Shown here: piece by piece, positions 30,630 through 46,547 of the stretch
How positions within the stretch are numbered: position 1 is the stretch's first letter
Layout of the letters: every line of letters starts with the position of its first letter
Assembly: GCF_020184175.1 (NCBI RefSeq)
Contig: NC_065533.1
Span: forward strand, 15,770,695-15,834,694
Source of the DNA: Aphis gossypii
Taxonomy: Eukaryota; Arthropoda; Insecta; Hemiptera; Aphididae
Direction: 5' to 3'
DNA length: 64,000 bases
Made by a program: the position numbers and the translations under genes
The notes under the pieces: generated by a model
Database searches by the model: none
The model's input: the letters and a program-made list of their open reading frames with translations, nothing else
What the model was told of the DNA's origin: nothing

Positions 30630-33600
30630 AACACAAGTCTATAAATTTTTTATAGTCGGAATCCATTAAAAACATTAAAACGCTTGGGAATCCAGAACGA
30701 ATGTTTCGCTTAAGAAATGTATTCTTTATAAATAAGCTGTATTTATTTAAAATCAGGGAATATCAACAATTTTATCCATTATCCAGATATTAACTGGGGT
30801 TCAAGCAAGGGATTACAATAATGACATAACTGTAATGAGAATTCCAGTAAGCTATGGTTCTTAGCTGTTTTCCATATTTGTTCCATTTAAGTCCATTTTT
30901 TATAGCCAGAATCCATTAACAACAATAGAACGCTTGGGAATCAAGAAAAAAAGTCTCAATTACGATATTAATTAAAGATCAATTGATAAAATTCATTCAA
31001 TATCAGGGAATTTCATAACTTTAAATCCAATTTCCAGATAATTTTAGGGATTCTGCGAAGGGGTTATAATAAATCGTTACTCTAATGGTAATTCAAGTAA
31101 ACTTTAGGTCCAGTGGCTTTTTTCCATATTTGTTCCATTTAAGTCCATTTTGTACAGTCGGAATCCATTAAAAACATTAAAACCCTTGGGGATCCAGAAC
31201 GAATGATTCGCTTAAGAAATGTATTTATTTTTGATAAGCTGTATTTATTTAATATCATGGAATATCAAAGATTTTATCCATTATCCAGATATTTACTGGG
31301 GTTCAAGTAAGGAATTAAAATAATGACAAAACTGTAATGATACTTCCAGTAAGCTGTGGTTCTTAGCTTTTTTCCATATTTGTTCCATTTAAGTCCATTT
31401 TTTATAGCCAGAATCCATTAACAACAATAGAACGCTTGGGAATCAAGAAAAAAAGTCTCAATTACGATATTTATTAAAGATCAATTGATAAAATTCATTC
31501 AATATCGGGGAATTTCATAACTTTAAATCCAATTTCCAGATAGTTTTAGGGATTCTGCGGAGGGTTATTATAAAAGCGTTACTCTTTTGGTAATTTAAGT
31601 AAACTTTTGGTCCAGTGACTTTTTTCCATATTTGATCCATTTAAGTCCATTTTTTATAGTCGGAATCCATTAAAAACATTAAAAAGATTGGGAATCCAGA
31701 ACGAATGTTTCGATTAAGAAATGTATTTATTATTGATAAGCTGTATTTATTTAATATCATGGAATATCAAAAATTTTATCCATTATCCAGATAATTACTG
31801 GGGTTCAAGTAAGGAATTAAAATAATGACATAACTGTAATGATACTTCCAGTAAGCTGTAGTTCTTACCTTTTTTCCATATTTGTTCCTTTTAAGTCCAT
31901 TTTTTATAGCAGGAATCCATTAACAACAATGAAACGCTTTTGAATCAAGATAAAGAGTCTCAGTTAAGATATTAATTAAAGATCAATTGATAAAATTCAT
32001 TCAATATCAGGGAATTTCAAAACTTTAAATCCAATTTCCAGATAATTTCAGGGATTCTGCGAAGGGTTATTATAAAAGCGTTACTCATATGGTAATTTAA
32101 GTAAACTTTAGATCCAGTGGCTTTTTTCCATATTTGATCCATTTAAGTCCATTTTTTATAGTCGGAATCCATTAAAAACATTAAAACGCTTGGGAATCCA
32201 GAACGAATGTTTCGCTTAAGAAATGTATTTATTTTTGATAAGCTGTATTTATTTAATATCATGGAATATCAAAAATTTTATCCATAATCCAGATAATTAC
32301 TGGGGTTCAAGTAAGGAATTAAAATAATGACATAACTGTAATGATACTTCCAGTAAGCTGTGGTTCTTAGCTTTTTTCCATATTTGTTCCATTTAAGTCC
32401 ATTTATTATAGCAGGAATCCATTAACAACAATGAAACGCTTGGGAATCAAGAAAAAAAGTCTCAATTACGATATTAATTAAAGATCAATTGATAAAATTC
32501 ATTCAAAATCAGTGAATTTCATAACTTTAAATCCAATTTCCAGATAGTTTTAAGGATTCTGCGAAGGGGTGTTAATAAATCGTTACTCTTATGGTAATTT
32601 AAGTAAACTTTAGGTCCAGTGGCTTTTTTAAATATTTGATCCACTTAAGTAAATTTTTTATAGCCAGAATCCATTAACAACAATATAACGCTTGGGAATC
32701 AAGAAAAAAAGTCTCAATTACGATATTAATTAAAGATCAATTGATAAAATTCATTCAATATCAGGGAATTTCAAAACTTTAAATCCAATTTCCAGATAAT
32801 TTCAGGGATTCTGCGAAGGGTTATTATAAAAGCGTTACTCATATGGTAATTTAAGTAAACTTTAGATCCAGTGGCTTTTTTCCATATTTGATCCATTTAA
32901 GTCCATTTTTTATAGTCGGAATCCATTAAAAACATTAAAACGCTTGGGAATCCAGAACGAATGTTTCGCTTAAGAAATGTATTTATTTTTGATAAGCTGT
33001 ATTTATTTAATATCATGGAATATCAAAAATTTTATCCATAATCCAGATAATTACTGGGGTTCAAGTAAGGAATTAAAATAATGACATAACTGTAATGATA
33101 CTTCCAGTAAGCTGTGGTTCTTAGCTTTTTTCCATATTTGTTCCATTTAAGTCCATTTATTATAGCAGGAATCCATTAACAACAATGAAACGCTTGGGAA
33201 TCAAGAAAAAAAGTCTCAATTACGATATTAATTAAAGATCAATTGATAAAATTCATTCAAAATCAGTGAATTTCATAACTTTAAATCCAATTTCCAGATA
33301 GTTTTAAGGATTCTGCGAAGGGGTGTTAATAAATCGTTACTCTTATGGTAATTTAAGTAAACTTTAGGTCCAGTGGCTTTTTTAAATATTTGATCCACTT
33401 AAGTAAATTTTTTATAGCCAGAATCCATTAACAACAATATAACGCTTGGGAATCAAGAAAAAAAGTCTCAATTACGATATTAATTAAAGATCAATTGATA
33501 AAATTCATTCAATATCAGGGAATTTCAAAACTTTAAATCCAATTTCCAGATAGTTTTAAGGATTCTGCGAAGGGGTTATAATAAATCGTTACTCTAATGG

Positions 33601-36600
33601 TAATTCAAGTAAACTTTAGGTTCAGTGGCTTTTTTCCATATTTGTTCCATTTAAGTCCATTTTTTATAGCCAGAATCCATTAACAACAATAGAACGCTTG
33701 GGAATCAAGAAAAAAAGTCTCAATTACGATATTTATTAAAGATCAATTGATAAAATTCATTCAATATCGGGGAATTTCATAACTTTAAATCCAATTTCCA
33801 GATAGTTTTAGGGATTCTGCGGAGGGTTATTATAAAAGCGTTACTCTTTTGGTAATTTAAGTAAACTTTTGGTCCAGTGACTTTTTTCCATATTTGATCC
33901 ATTTAAGTCCATTTCTTATAGTCGGAATCCATTAAAAACATTAAAAAGATTGGGAATCCAGAACGAATGTTTCGATTAAGAAATGTATTTATTATTGATA
34001 AGCTGTATTTATTTAATATCATGGAATATCAAAAATTTTATCCATTATCCAGATAATTACTGGGGTTCAAGTAAGGAATTAAAATAATGACATAACTGTA
34101 ATGATACTTCCAGTAAGCTGTAGTTCTTACCTTTTTTCCATATTTGTTCCATTTAAGTCCATTTTTTATAGCAGGAATCCATTAACAACAATGAAACGCT
34201 TTTGAATCAAGATAAAGAGTCTCAGTTAAGATATTAATTAAAGATCAATTGATAAAATTCATTCAATATCAGGGAATTTCAAAACTTTAAATCCAATTTC
34301 CAGATAATTTCAGGGATTCTGCGAAGGGTTATTATAAAAGCGTTACTCATATGGTAATTTAAGTAAACTTTAGATCCAGTGGCTTTTTTCCATATTTGAT
34401 CCATTTAAGTCCATTTTTTATAGCCAGAATCCATTAACAACAATAGAACGCTTGGGAATCAAGAAAAAAAGTCTCAATTACGATATTAATTAAAGATCAA
34501 TTGATAAAATTCATTCAATATCAGGGAATTTCAAAACTTTAAATCCAATTTCCAGATAATTTCAGGGATTCTGCGAAGGGTTATTATAAAAGCGTTACTC
34601 ATATGGTAATTTAAGTAAACTTTAGATCCAGTGGCTTTTTTCCATATTTGTTCCATTTAAGTCCATTTTTTATAGCAGGAATCCATTAACAACAATGAAA
34701 CGCTTGGGAATCAAGATAAAGAGTCTCAGTTAAGATATTAATTAATGATCAATTAATAAAATTCATTCAAAATCAGGGAATTTCATAACTTTAAATCCAA
34801 TTTCAAGGTGGTTTTAGGGATTCTGCGAAGGGTTATTATAAAAGCGTTACTCTTATGGTAATTTAAGTAAACTTTAGGTCCAGTGGCTTTTTTAAATATT
34901 TGATCCATTTAAGTCCATTTTTTATAGCCAGAATCCATTAACAACAATATAACGCTTGGGAATCAAGAAAAAAAGTCTCAATTACGATATTAATTAAAGA
35001 TCAATTGATAAAATTCATTCAATATCAGGGAATTTCAAAACTTTAAATCCAATTTCCAGATAATTTCAGGGATTCTGCGAAGGGTTATCATAAAAGCGTT
35101 ACTCATATGGTAATTTAAGTAAACTTTAGATCCAGTGGCTTTTTTTCATATTTGATCCATTTAAGTCCATTTTTTATAGTCGGAATCCATTAAAAACATT
35201 AAAACGCTTGGGAATCCAGAACGAATGTTTCGCTTAAGAAATGTATTTATTTTTGATAAGCTGTATTTATTTAATATCATGGAATATCAAAAATTTTATC
35301 CATAATCCAGATAATTACTGGGGTTCAAGTAAGGAATTAAAATAATGACATAACTGTAATGATACTTCCAGTAAGCTGTGGTTCTTAGCTTTTTTCCATA
35401 TTTGTTCCATTTAAGTCCATTTTTATAGCAGAATCCATTAACAACAATGAAACGCTTGGGAATCAAGAAAAAAAGTCTCAATTACGATATTATTAAAGAT
35501 CAATTGATAAAATTCATTCAAAATCAGTGAATTTCATAACTTTAAATCCAATTTCCAGATAGTTTTAAGGATTCTGCGAAGGGGTGTTAATAAATCGTTA
35601 CTCTTATGGTAATTTAAGTAAACTTTAGGTCCAGTGGCTTTTTTAAATATTGATCCACTTAAGTCCATTTTTTATAGCCAGAATCCATTAACAACAATAT
35701 AACGCTTGGGAATCAAGAAAAAAGTCTCAATTACGATATTATTAAAGATCAATTGATAAAATTCATTCAATATCAGGGAATTTCAAAACTTTAAATCCAA
35801 TTTCCAGATAGTTTTAAGGATTCTGCGAAGGGGTTATAATAAATCGTTACTCTAATGAATTCAAGTAAACTTTAGGTTCAGTGGCTTTTTTCCATATTTG
35901 TTCCATTAAGTCCATTTTGTACAGTCGGAATCCATAAAAACATTAAAACCCTTGGGGATCCAGAACGAATGTTTCGCTTAAGAAATGTATTTATTATTGA
36001 TAAGCTGTATTTATTTAATATCATGGAATATCAAAAATTTTATCCATTATCCAGATAATTACTGGGGTTCAAGTAAGGAATTAAAATAATGACATAACTG
36101 TAATGATACTTCCAGTAAGCTGTGGTTCTTAGCTTTTTTCCATATTTGTTCCATTTAAGTCCATTTTTTATAGCCAGAATCCATTAACAACATTAGAACG
36201 CTTGGGAATCAAGAAAAAGAGTCTCAGTTAAGATATTAATTCATGATCAATTAATAAAATTCATTCAAAATCAGGGAATTTCATAACTTTAAATCCAATT
36301 TCCAGATAGTTTTAGGGATTCTGCGAAGGGTTATTATAAAAGCGTTACTCTTATGGTAATTTAAGTAAACTTTAGGTCCAGTGGCTTTTTTCCATATTTG
36401 ATCCATTTAAGTCCATTTTTTATAGCCAGAATCCATTAACAACAATAGAACGCTTGGGAATCAAGAAAAAAAGTCTCAATTACGATATTAATTAAAGATC
36501 AATTGATAAAATTCATTCAATATCAGGGAATTTCAAAACTTTAAATCCAATTTCCAGATAATTTCAGGGATTCTGCGAAGGGTTATTATAAAAGCGTTAC

Positions 36601-39600
36601 TCATATGGTAATTTAAGTAAACTTTAGATCCAGTGGCTTTTTTCCATATTTGTTCCATTTAAGTCCATTTTTTATAGCAGGAATCCATTAACAACAATGA
36701 AACGCTTGGGAATCAAGATAAAGAGTCTCAGTTAAGATATTAATTAATGATCAATTAATAAAATTCATTCAAAATCAGGGAATTTCATAACTTTAAATCC
36801 AATTTCAAGGTGGTTTTAGGGATTCTGCGAAGGGTTATTATAAAAGCGTAACTCTTATGGTAATTTAAGTAAACTTTAGGTCCAGTGGCTTTTTTAAATA
36901 TTTGATCCATTTAAGTCCATTTTTTATAGCCAGAATCCATTAACAACAATATAACGCTTGGGAATCAAGAAAAAAAGTCTCAATTACGATATTAATTAAA
37001 GATCAATTGATAAAATTCATTCAATATCAGGGAATTTCAAAACTTTAAATCCAATTTCCAGATAGTTTTAAGGATTCTGCGAAGGGGTTATAATAAATCG
37101 TTACTCTAATGGTAATTCAAGTAAACTTTAGGTCCAGTGGCTTTTTTCCATATTTGATCCATTTAAGTCCATTTTGTACAGTCGGAATCCATTAAAAACA
37201 TTAAAACCCTTGGGGATCCAGAACGAAGGTTTCGCTTAAGAAATGTATTTATTTTTGATAAGCTGTATTTATTTAATATCATGGAATATCAAAGATTTTA
37301 TCCATTATCCAGATATTTACTGGGGTTCAAGTAAGGAAGATTAAATAATGACAAAACTGTAATGAGAATTTCAGTAAGGTATGGTTCTTAGCTGTTTTCC
37401 ATATTTGTTCCATTTAAGTCCATTATTTATAGCCAGAATCCATTAACAACAATAGAACGCTTGGGAATCAAGAAAAAAAGTCTCAATTACGATATTTATT
37501 AAAGATCAATTGATAAAATTCATTCAATATCAGGGAATTCATAATTTAAACTTTAAATCCAATTTCCAGATAGTTTTAGTGATTCTGCGGAGGGTTATTA
37601 TAAAAGCGTTACTCTTTTGGTAATTTAAGTAAACTTTTGGTCCAGGACTTTTTTCCATATTTGATCCATTTAAGTCCATTTTTTATAGTCGGAATCCATA
37701 TAAAAACATTAAAAAGATTGGGAATCCAGAACGAATGTTTCGCTTAAGAAATGTATTTATTTTTGATAAGCTGTATTATTTAATATCATGGAATATCAAA
37801 AATTTTATCCATTATCCAGATATTAACTGGGGTTCAAGCAAGGAATTACCATAATCACATAACTGTAATGAGTATTCCAGTAAGCTATGGTTCTTTGCTG
37901 TTTTCCATATTTGTTCCATTTAAGTCAATTTTTTTATAGCCAGAATCCATTAACAACATTAGAACGCTTGGGAATCAAGAAAAAGAGTCTCATTTACGAT
38001 ATTAATTGAAGATCAATTGATAAAATTCATTCAATATCAGGGAATTTCATAACTTTAAATCCAATTTCAAGATAGTTTTAGGGATTCTGCGAAGGGTTAT
38101 TATAAAAGCGTTACTCTTATGGTAATTTAAGTAAACTTTAGGTCCAGTGGCTTTTTTCCATATTTGATCCATTTAAGTCCATTTTTATAGCCAGAATCCA
38201 TTAACAACAATATAACGCTTGAAAATCAAGAAAAAAAGTCTCAATTACGATATTAATTAAAGATCAATTGATAAAATTCATTCAATATCAGGGAATTTCA
38301 AAACTTTAAATCCAATTTCCAGATAGTTTTAAGGATTCTGCGAAGGGGTTATAATAAATCGTTACTCTAATGGTAATTCAAGTAAACTTTAGGTCCAGTG
38401 GCTTTTTTCCATATTTGATCCATTTAAGTCCATTTTTTACAGCAGGAATCCATTAACAACATTAAAACGATTGGGAATCCAGAACGAATGTTTCGCTTAA
38501 GAAATGTATTTATTATTGATAAGCTGTATTTATTTAATATCATGGAATATCAAAAATTTTATCCATTATCCAGATAATTACTGGGGTTCAAGTAAGGAAT
38601 TAAAATAATGACATAACTGTAATGATACTTCCAGTAAGCTGTGGTTCTTAGCTTTTTTCCATATTTGTTCCATTTAAGTCCATTTTTTATAGCAGGAATC
38701 CATTAACAACAATGAAACGCTTGGGAATCAAGAAAAAAAGTCTCAATTACGATATTAATTAAAGATCAATTGATAAAATTCATTCAATATCAGGGAATTT
38801 CAAAACTTTAAATCCAATTTCCAGATAGTTTTAAGGATTCTGCGAAGGGGTTATAATAAATCGTTACTCTAATGGTAATTCAAGTAACTTTAGGTCCAGT
38901 GGCTTTTTTCCATATTTGATCCATTTAAGTCCATTTTGTACAGTCGGAATCCATTAAAAACATTAAAACCCTTGGGGATCCAGAACGAAGGTTTCGCTTA
39001 AGAAATGTATTTATTTTTGATAAGCTGTATTTATTTAATATCATGGAATATCAAAGATTTTATCCATTATCCAGATATTTACTGGGGTTCAAGTAAGGAA
39101 TTAAAATAATGACAAAACTGTAATGAGAATTTCAGTAAGGTATGGTTCTTAGCTGTTTTCCATATTTGTTCCATTTAAGTCCATTTATTATAGCCAGAAT
39201 CCATTAACAACAATAGAACGCTTGGGAATCAAGAAAAAAAGTCTCAATTACGATATTTATTAAAGATCAATTGATAAAATTCATTCAATATCAGGGAATT
39301 TCATAACTTTAAATCCAATTTCCAGATAGTTTTAGTGATTCTGCGGAGGGTTATTATAAAAGCGTTACTCTTTTGGTAATTTAAGTAAACTTTTGGTCCA
39401 GTGACTTTTTTCCATATTTGATCCATTTAAGTCCATTTTTTATAGTCGGAATCCATTAAAAACATTAAAAAGATTGGGAATCCAGAACGAATGTTTCGCT
39501 TAAGAAATGTATTTATTTTTGATAAGCTGTATTTATTTAATATCATGGAATATCAAAAATTTTATCCATTATCCAGATAATTACTGGGGTTCAAGTAAGG

Positions 39601-42600
39601 AATTAAAATAATGACATAACTGTAATGATACTTCCAGTAAGCTGTGGTTCTTAGCTTTTTTCCATATTTGTTCCATTTAAGTCCATTTTTTATAGCAGGA
39701 ATCCATTAACAACAATGAAACGCTTTGGAATCAAGATAAAGAGTCTCAGTTAAGATATTAATTAATGATCAATTAATAAAATTCATTCAAAATCAGGGAA
39801 TTTCATAACTTTAAATCCAATTTCAAGATAGTTTTAGGGATTCTGCGAAGGGTTATTATAAAAGCGTTACTCTTATGGTAATTTAAGTAAACTTTAGGTC
39901 CAGTGGCTTTTTTCCATATTTGATCCATTTAAGTCCATTTTTATAGCCAGAATCCATTAACAACAATATAACGCTTGAAAATCAAGAAAAAAAGTCTCAA
40001 TTACGATATTAATTAAAGATCAATTGATAAAATTCATTCAATATCAGGGAATTTCAAAACTTTAAATCCAATTTCCAGATAATTTCAGGGATTCTGCGAA
40101 GGGTTATTAAAAAGCGTTACTCATATGGTAATTTAAGTAAACTTTAGATCCAGTGGCTTTTTTCCATATTTGATCCATTTAAGTCCATTTTTTATAGCCA
40201 GAATCCATTAACAACAATATAACGCTTGGGAATCAAGAAAAAAAGTCTCAATTACGATATTAATTAAAGATCAATTGATAAAATTCATTCAATATCAGGG
40301 AATTTCAAAACTTTAAATCCAATTTCCAGATAATTACAGGGATTCTGCGAAGGGTTATTATAAAAGCGTTACTCATATGGTAATTTAAGTTAACTTTAGA
40401 TCCAGTGGCTTTTTTCCATATTTGTTCCATTTAAGTCCATTTTGTACAGTCGGAATCCATTAAAAACATTAAAACCCTTGGGGATCCAGAACGAATGATT
40501 CGCTTAAGAAATGTATTTATTTTTGATAAGCTTTATTTATTTATTTAGATCATGGAATATCAAAGATTTTATCCATTATCCAGATATTTACTGGGGTTCA
40601 AGTAAGGAATTAAAATAATGACAAAACTGTAATGATACTTCCAGTAAGCTGTGGTTCTTAGCTTTTTTCCATATTTGTTCCATTTAAGTCCATTTTTTAT
40701 AGCCAGAATCCATTAACAACAATAGAACGCTGGGAATCAAGAAAAAAAAGTCTCAATTACGATATTTATTAAAGATCAATTGATAAAATTCATTCAATAT
40801 CGGGGAATTTCATAACTTTAAATCCATTTCCAGATAGTTTTAGGGATTCTGCGAGGAGGGTTATATATAAAGCGTTACTCTTTTGGTAATTTAAGTAAAC
40901 TTTGGTCCAGTGACTTTTTTCCATATTTGATCCATTTAAGTCCATTTTATAGTCGGAATCCATTAAAAACATTAAAAGATTGGGAATCCAGAACGAATGT
41001 TTCGATTAAGAAATGTATTATTATTTGATAAGCTGTATTTATTTAAATCATTGGAATATCAAAAATTTTATCCATAATCCAGATAATTACTGGGGTTCAA
41101 GTAAGGAATTAAAATAATGACATAACTGTAATGATACTTCCAGTAAGCTGTGGTTCTTAGCTTTTTTCCATATTTGTCCATTTAAGTCCATTTATTATAG
41201 CAGGAATCCATTAACAACAATGAAACGCTTGGGAATCAAGAAAAAAGTCTCAATTACGATATTATTAAAGATCAATTGATAAAATTCATTCAATATCAGG
41301 GAATTTCAAAACTTTAAATCCAATTTCCAGATAATTTCAGGGATTCTGCGAAGGGTTATTATAAAAGCGTTACTCATATGGTAATTTAAGTAAACTTTAG
41401 ATCCAGTGGCTTTTTTCCATATTTGTTCCATTTAAGTCCATTTTTATAGCAGGAATCCATTAAAAACAATGAAACGCTTGGGAATCAAGATAAAGAGTCT
41501 CAGTAAGATATTAATTATGATCAATTAATAAAATTCATTCAAAATCAGGGAATTTCATAACTTTAAATCCAATTTCCAGATGGTTTTAGGGATCTGCGAA
41601 GGGTTATTATAAAGCGTTACTCTTATGGTAATTTAAGTAAACTTTAGGTCCAGTGGCTTTTTTCCATATTTGATCCATTTAAGTCCATTTTTTATAGCCA
41701 GAATCCATTAACAACAATAGAACGCTTGGGAATCAAGAAAAAAAGTCTCAATTACGATATTAATTAAAGATCAATTGATAAAATTCATTCAATATCAGGG
41801 AATTTCAAAACTTTAAATCCAATTTCCAGATAATTTCAGGGATTCTGCGAAGGGTTATTATAAAAGCGTTACTCATATGGTAATTTAAGTAAACTTTAGA
41901 TCCAGTGGCTTTTTTCCATATTTGTTCCATTTAAGTCCATTTTTTATAGTAGGAATCCATTAACAACAATGAAACGCTTGGGAATCAAGATAAAGAGTCT
42001 CAGTTAAGATATTAATTAATGATCAATTAATAAAATTCATTCAAAATCAGGGAATTTCATAACTTTAAATCCAATTTCAAGGTGGTTTTAGGGATCCTGC
42101 GAAGGGTTATTATAAAAGCGTTACTCTTATGGTAATTTAAGTAAACTTTAGGTCCAGTGGCTTTTTAAAATTTGATCCATTTAAGTCCATTTTTTATAGC
42201 CAGAATCCATTAACAACAATTAAACGCTTGGGAATCAAGAAAAAAAGTCTCAATTACGATATTAATTAAAGATCAATTGATAAAATTCATTCAATATCAG
42301 GGAATTTCAAAACTTTAAATCCAATTTCCAGATAATTTCAGGGATTCTGCGAAGGGTTATATCATAAAAGCGTTACTCATATGGTAATTTAAGTAAACTT
42401 TAGATCCAGTGGCTTTTTTCCATATTGATCCATTAAGTCCATTTTTTATAGTCGGAATCCATTAAAAAATTAAAACGCTTGGGAATCCAGAACGAATGTT
42501 TCGCTTAAGAAATGTATTTATTATTGATAAGCTATATTTATTTAATATCATGGAATATCAAAAATTTTATCCATTATCCAGATAATTACTGGGGTTCAAG

Positions 42601-45600
42601 TAAGGAATTAAAATAATGACATAACTGTAATGATACTTCCAGTAAGCTGTGGTTCTTAGCTTTTTTCCATATTTGTTCCATTTAAGTCCATTTTTTATAG
42701 CAGGAATCCATTAACAACAATGAAACGCTTGGGAATCAAGAAAAAAAGTCTCATTTACGATATTAATTAAAGATCAATTGATAAAATTCATTCAATATCA
42801 GGGAATTTCATAACTTTAAATCCAATTTCCAGATAGTTTTAAGGATTCTGCGAAGGGGTGTTAATAAATCGTTACTCTTATGGTAATTTAAGTAAACTTT
42901 AGGTCCAGTGGCTTTTTTAAATATTTGATCCACTTAAGTCCATTTTATATAGCCAGAATCCATTAACAACTATATAACGCTTGGGAATCAAGAAAAAAAG
43001 TCTCAATTACGATATTAATTAAAGATCAATTGATAAAATTCATTCAATATCAGGGAATTTCAAAACTTTAAATCCAATTTCCAGATATTTCAGGGATTCT
43101 GCGAAGGTTATTAAAAAGCGTTACTCATATGTTAATATTAAGTAAACTTTAGATCCAGTGGCTTTTTTCCATATTTGATCCATTTAAGTCCATTTTTTAT
43201 AGCCAGAATCCATTAACAACAATATAACGCTTGGGAATCAAGAAAAAAAGTCTCATTACGATATTAATTAAAGATCAATTGATAAAATCATTCAATATCA
43301 GGGAATTTCAAAACTTTAAATCCAATTTCCAGATAGTTTTAAGGATTCTGCGAAGGGGTTATAATAAATCGTTACTCTAATGGTAATTCAAGTAAACTTT
43401 AGGTTCAGTGGCTTTTTTCCATATTTGTTCCATTTAAGTCCATTTTGTACAGTCGGAATCCATTAAAAACATTAAAACCCGGGGGAATCCAGAACGAATG
43501 ATTCGCTTAAGAAATGTATTTATTTTTGATAAGCTGTATTTATTTAATATCATGGAATATCAAAGATTTTATCCATTATCCAGATATTTACTGGGGTTCA
43601 AGTAAGGAATTAAAATAATGACAAAACTGTAATGATACTTCCAGTAAGCTGTGGTCTTAGCTTTTTTCCATATTGTTCCATTTAAGTCCATTTTTTATAG
43701 CCAGAATCCATTAACAACAATAGAACGCTGGGAATCAAGAAAAAAAGTCTCAATTACGATATTTATTAAAGATCAATTGATAAAATTCATTCAATATCGG
43801 GGAATTTCATAACTTTAAATCCAATTTCCAGATAGTTTTAGGGATTCTGCGGAGGGTTATATAAAAGCGTTACTCTTTTGGTAATTTAAGTAAACTTTGG
43901 TCCAGTGACTTTTTTCCATATTTGATCCATTTAAGTCCATTTTTTATAGTCGGAATCCATTAAAAACATTAAAAAGATGGGAATCCAGAACGAATGTTTC
44001 GCTTAAGAAATGTATTTATTATTGATAAGCTGTATTTATTAATATCATGGAATATCAAAAATTTTATCCATTATCCATAATTACGGGGTTCTGGGGTCAA
44101 GTAAGGAATTAAAATAATGACATAACTGTAATGATACTTCCAGTAAGCTGTGGTTCTTAGCTTTTTCCATATTTGTTCCATTTAAGTCCATTTTTTATAG
44201 CAGGAATCCATTAACAACAATAGAAGCTTGGGACTTGGGAATCAAGAAAAAAAGTCTCAATTACGATATTTATTAAAGATCAATTGATAAAATTCATTCA
44301 ATATCGGGGAATTTCATAACTTTAAATCCAATTCCAGATAGTTTTAGGGATTCTGCGGAGGGTTATTTAAAAAGCGTTACTCTTTTGGTAATTTAAGTAA
44401 ACTTTGGTCCAGTGGCTTTTTTCCATATTTGATCCATTTAAGTCCATTTTTTATAGCCAGAATCCATTAACAACAATAGAACGCTTGGGAATCAAGAAAA
44501 AAAGTCTCAATTACGATATTAATTAAAGATCAATTGATAAAATTCATTCAATATCAGGGAATTTCAAAACTTTAATCCAATTTCCAGATAATTTCAGGGA
44601 TTCTGCGAAGGGTTATTATAAAAGCGTTACTCATATGGTAATTTAAGTAAACTTTAGGTCCAGTGGCTTTTTTCCATATTTGTTCCATTTAAGTCCATTT
44701 TTTATAGCAGGAATCCATTAACAACAATTAAAACGCTTGGGAATCAAGATAAAGAGTCTCAGTTAGGATTAATTAAGATCAATTAATAAAATTTATTCAA
44801 AATCAGGGAATTTCATAACTTTAAATCCAATTTCAAGGTGGTTTTAGGGATTCTGCGAAGGGTTATTATAAAAGCGTTACTCTTATGGTAATTTAAGTAA
44901 ACTTTAGGTCCAGTGGCTTTTTTAAATTTGATCCATTTATGTCCATTTTTTATAGCCAGAATCCATTAACAACAATATAACGCTTGGGAATCAAGAAAAA
45001 AAGTCTCAATTACGATATTAATTAAAGATCAATTGATAAATTCATTCAATACCAGGGAATTTCAAAACTTTAAATCCAATTTCCAGATAATTTCAGGGAT
45101 TCTGCGAAGGGTTATCTATAAAAGCGTTACTCATATGGTAATTTAAGTAAACTTAGATCAGTGGCTTTTTTTTCCATATTTGATCCATTTAAGTCCATTT
45201 TGTACTGTCGGAGTCCATTAAAAACATTAAAACGCTTGGGAATCCAGAACGAATGTTTCGCTTAAGAAATGTATTTATTATTGATAAGCTATATTTATTT
45301 AATATCATGGAATATCAAAAATTTTATCCATTATCCAGATAATTACTGGGGTTCAAGTAAGGAATTAAAATAATGACATAACTGTAATGATACTTCCAGT
45401 AAGCTGTGGTTCTTAGCTTTTTTCCATATTTGTTCCATTTAAGTCCATTTTTTATAGCAGGAATCCATTAACAACAATGAAACGCTTGGGAATCAAGAAA
45501 AAAAGTCTCATTTACGATATTAATTAAAGATCAATTGATAAAATTCATTCAATATCAGGGAATTTCATAACTTTAAATCCAATTTCCAGATAGTTTTAAG

Positions 45601-46447
45601 GATCTGCGAAGGGGTTGTTAAAAATCGTTACTATTATGGTATTTAAGTAAACTTTAGGTCCAGTGGCTTTTTTAAATATTTGATCCACTTAAGTCATTTT
45701 TTATAGCCAGGAATCCATTAACAACAATATAACGCTGGGAATCAAGAAAAAAAGTCTCAATTACGATATTAATTAAAGATCAATTGATAAATTCATTCAA
45801 TATCAGGGAATTTCAAAACTTTAAATCCATTTCCAAATAGTTTTAAGGATCTGCGAAGTAGGGGTTATAATAAATCGTTACTTTAATGGTAATTCAGTAA
45901 ACTTAGGTTCAGTGGCTTTTTTCCATATTTGATCCATTTAAGTCCATTTTTTACAGCAGGAATCCATTAACAACATTAAAACGATTGGGAATCCAGAACG
46001 AATGTTTCGCTTAAGAAATGTATTTATTATTGATAAGCTGTATTTATTTAATATCATGGAATATCAAAAATTTTATCCATTATCCAGATAATTACTGGGG
46101 TTCAAGTAAGGAATTAAAATAATGACATAACTGTAATGATACTTCCAGTAAGTGTTGGTTCTTAGCTTTTTCCATATTTGTTCCATTTAAGTCCATTTTT
46201 TATAGCAGGAATCCATTAACAACAATGAAACGCTTGGGAATCAAGATAATGAGTCTCAGTTAAGATATTAATTAATGATCAATTAATAAAAATTCATTCA
46301 AAATCAGGGAATTTCATAACTTTAAATCCAATTTCAAGATGGTTTTAGGGATTCTGCGAAGGGTTATTATAAAAGCGTACTCTTATGGTAATTTAAGTAA
46401 ACTTTAGGTCCAGTGGCTTTTTTAAATATTTGATCCATTTAAGTCCA
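30630..46447. repeat. Satellite left domain (B-rich, 3-mer and 9-mer higher-order repeats)
   Basis: Diagnostic variants repeat at fixed distances. ATCCATAATCC occurs near 32279, 33033 and 35298 (steps of about 754 bp and 2.26 kb), and again near 41070. The block with ATATCGGGGAATTTC and GATTCTGCGGAGGG at 31500-31560 recurs about 2.26 kb further at 33760-33830. Family B monomers are often adjacent (B-B), while A monomers are usually single. Confidence 0.85.
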
Positions 46448-46547
46448 NNNNNNNNNNNNNNNNNNNNNNNNNNNNNNNNNNNNNNNNNNNNNNNNNNNNN
46501 NNNNNNNNNNNNNNNNNNNNNNNNNNNNNNNNNNNNNNNNNNNNNNN
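46448..46547. other. Assembly gap (100 N)
   Basis: Exactly 100 N bases inside the satellite, a conventional placeholder. The true distance is unknown. Confidence 1.
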
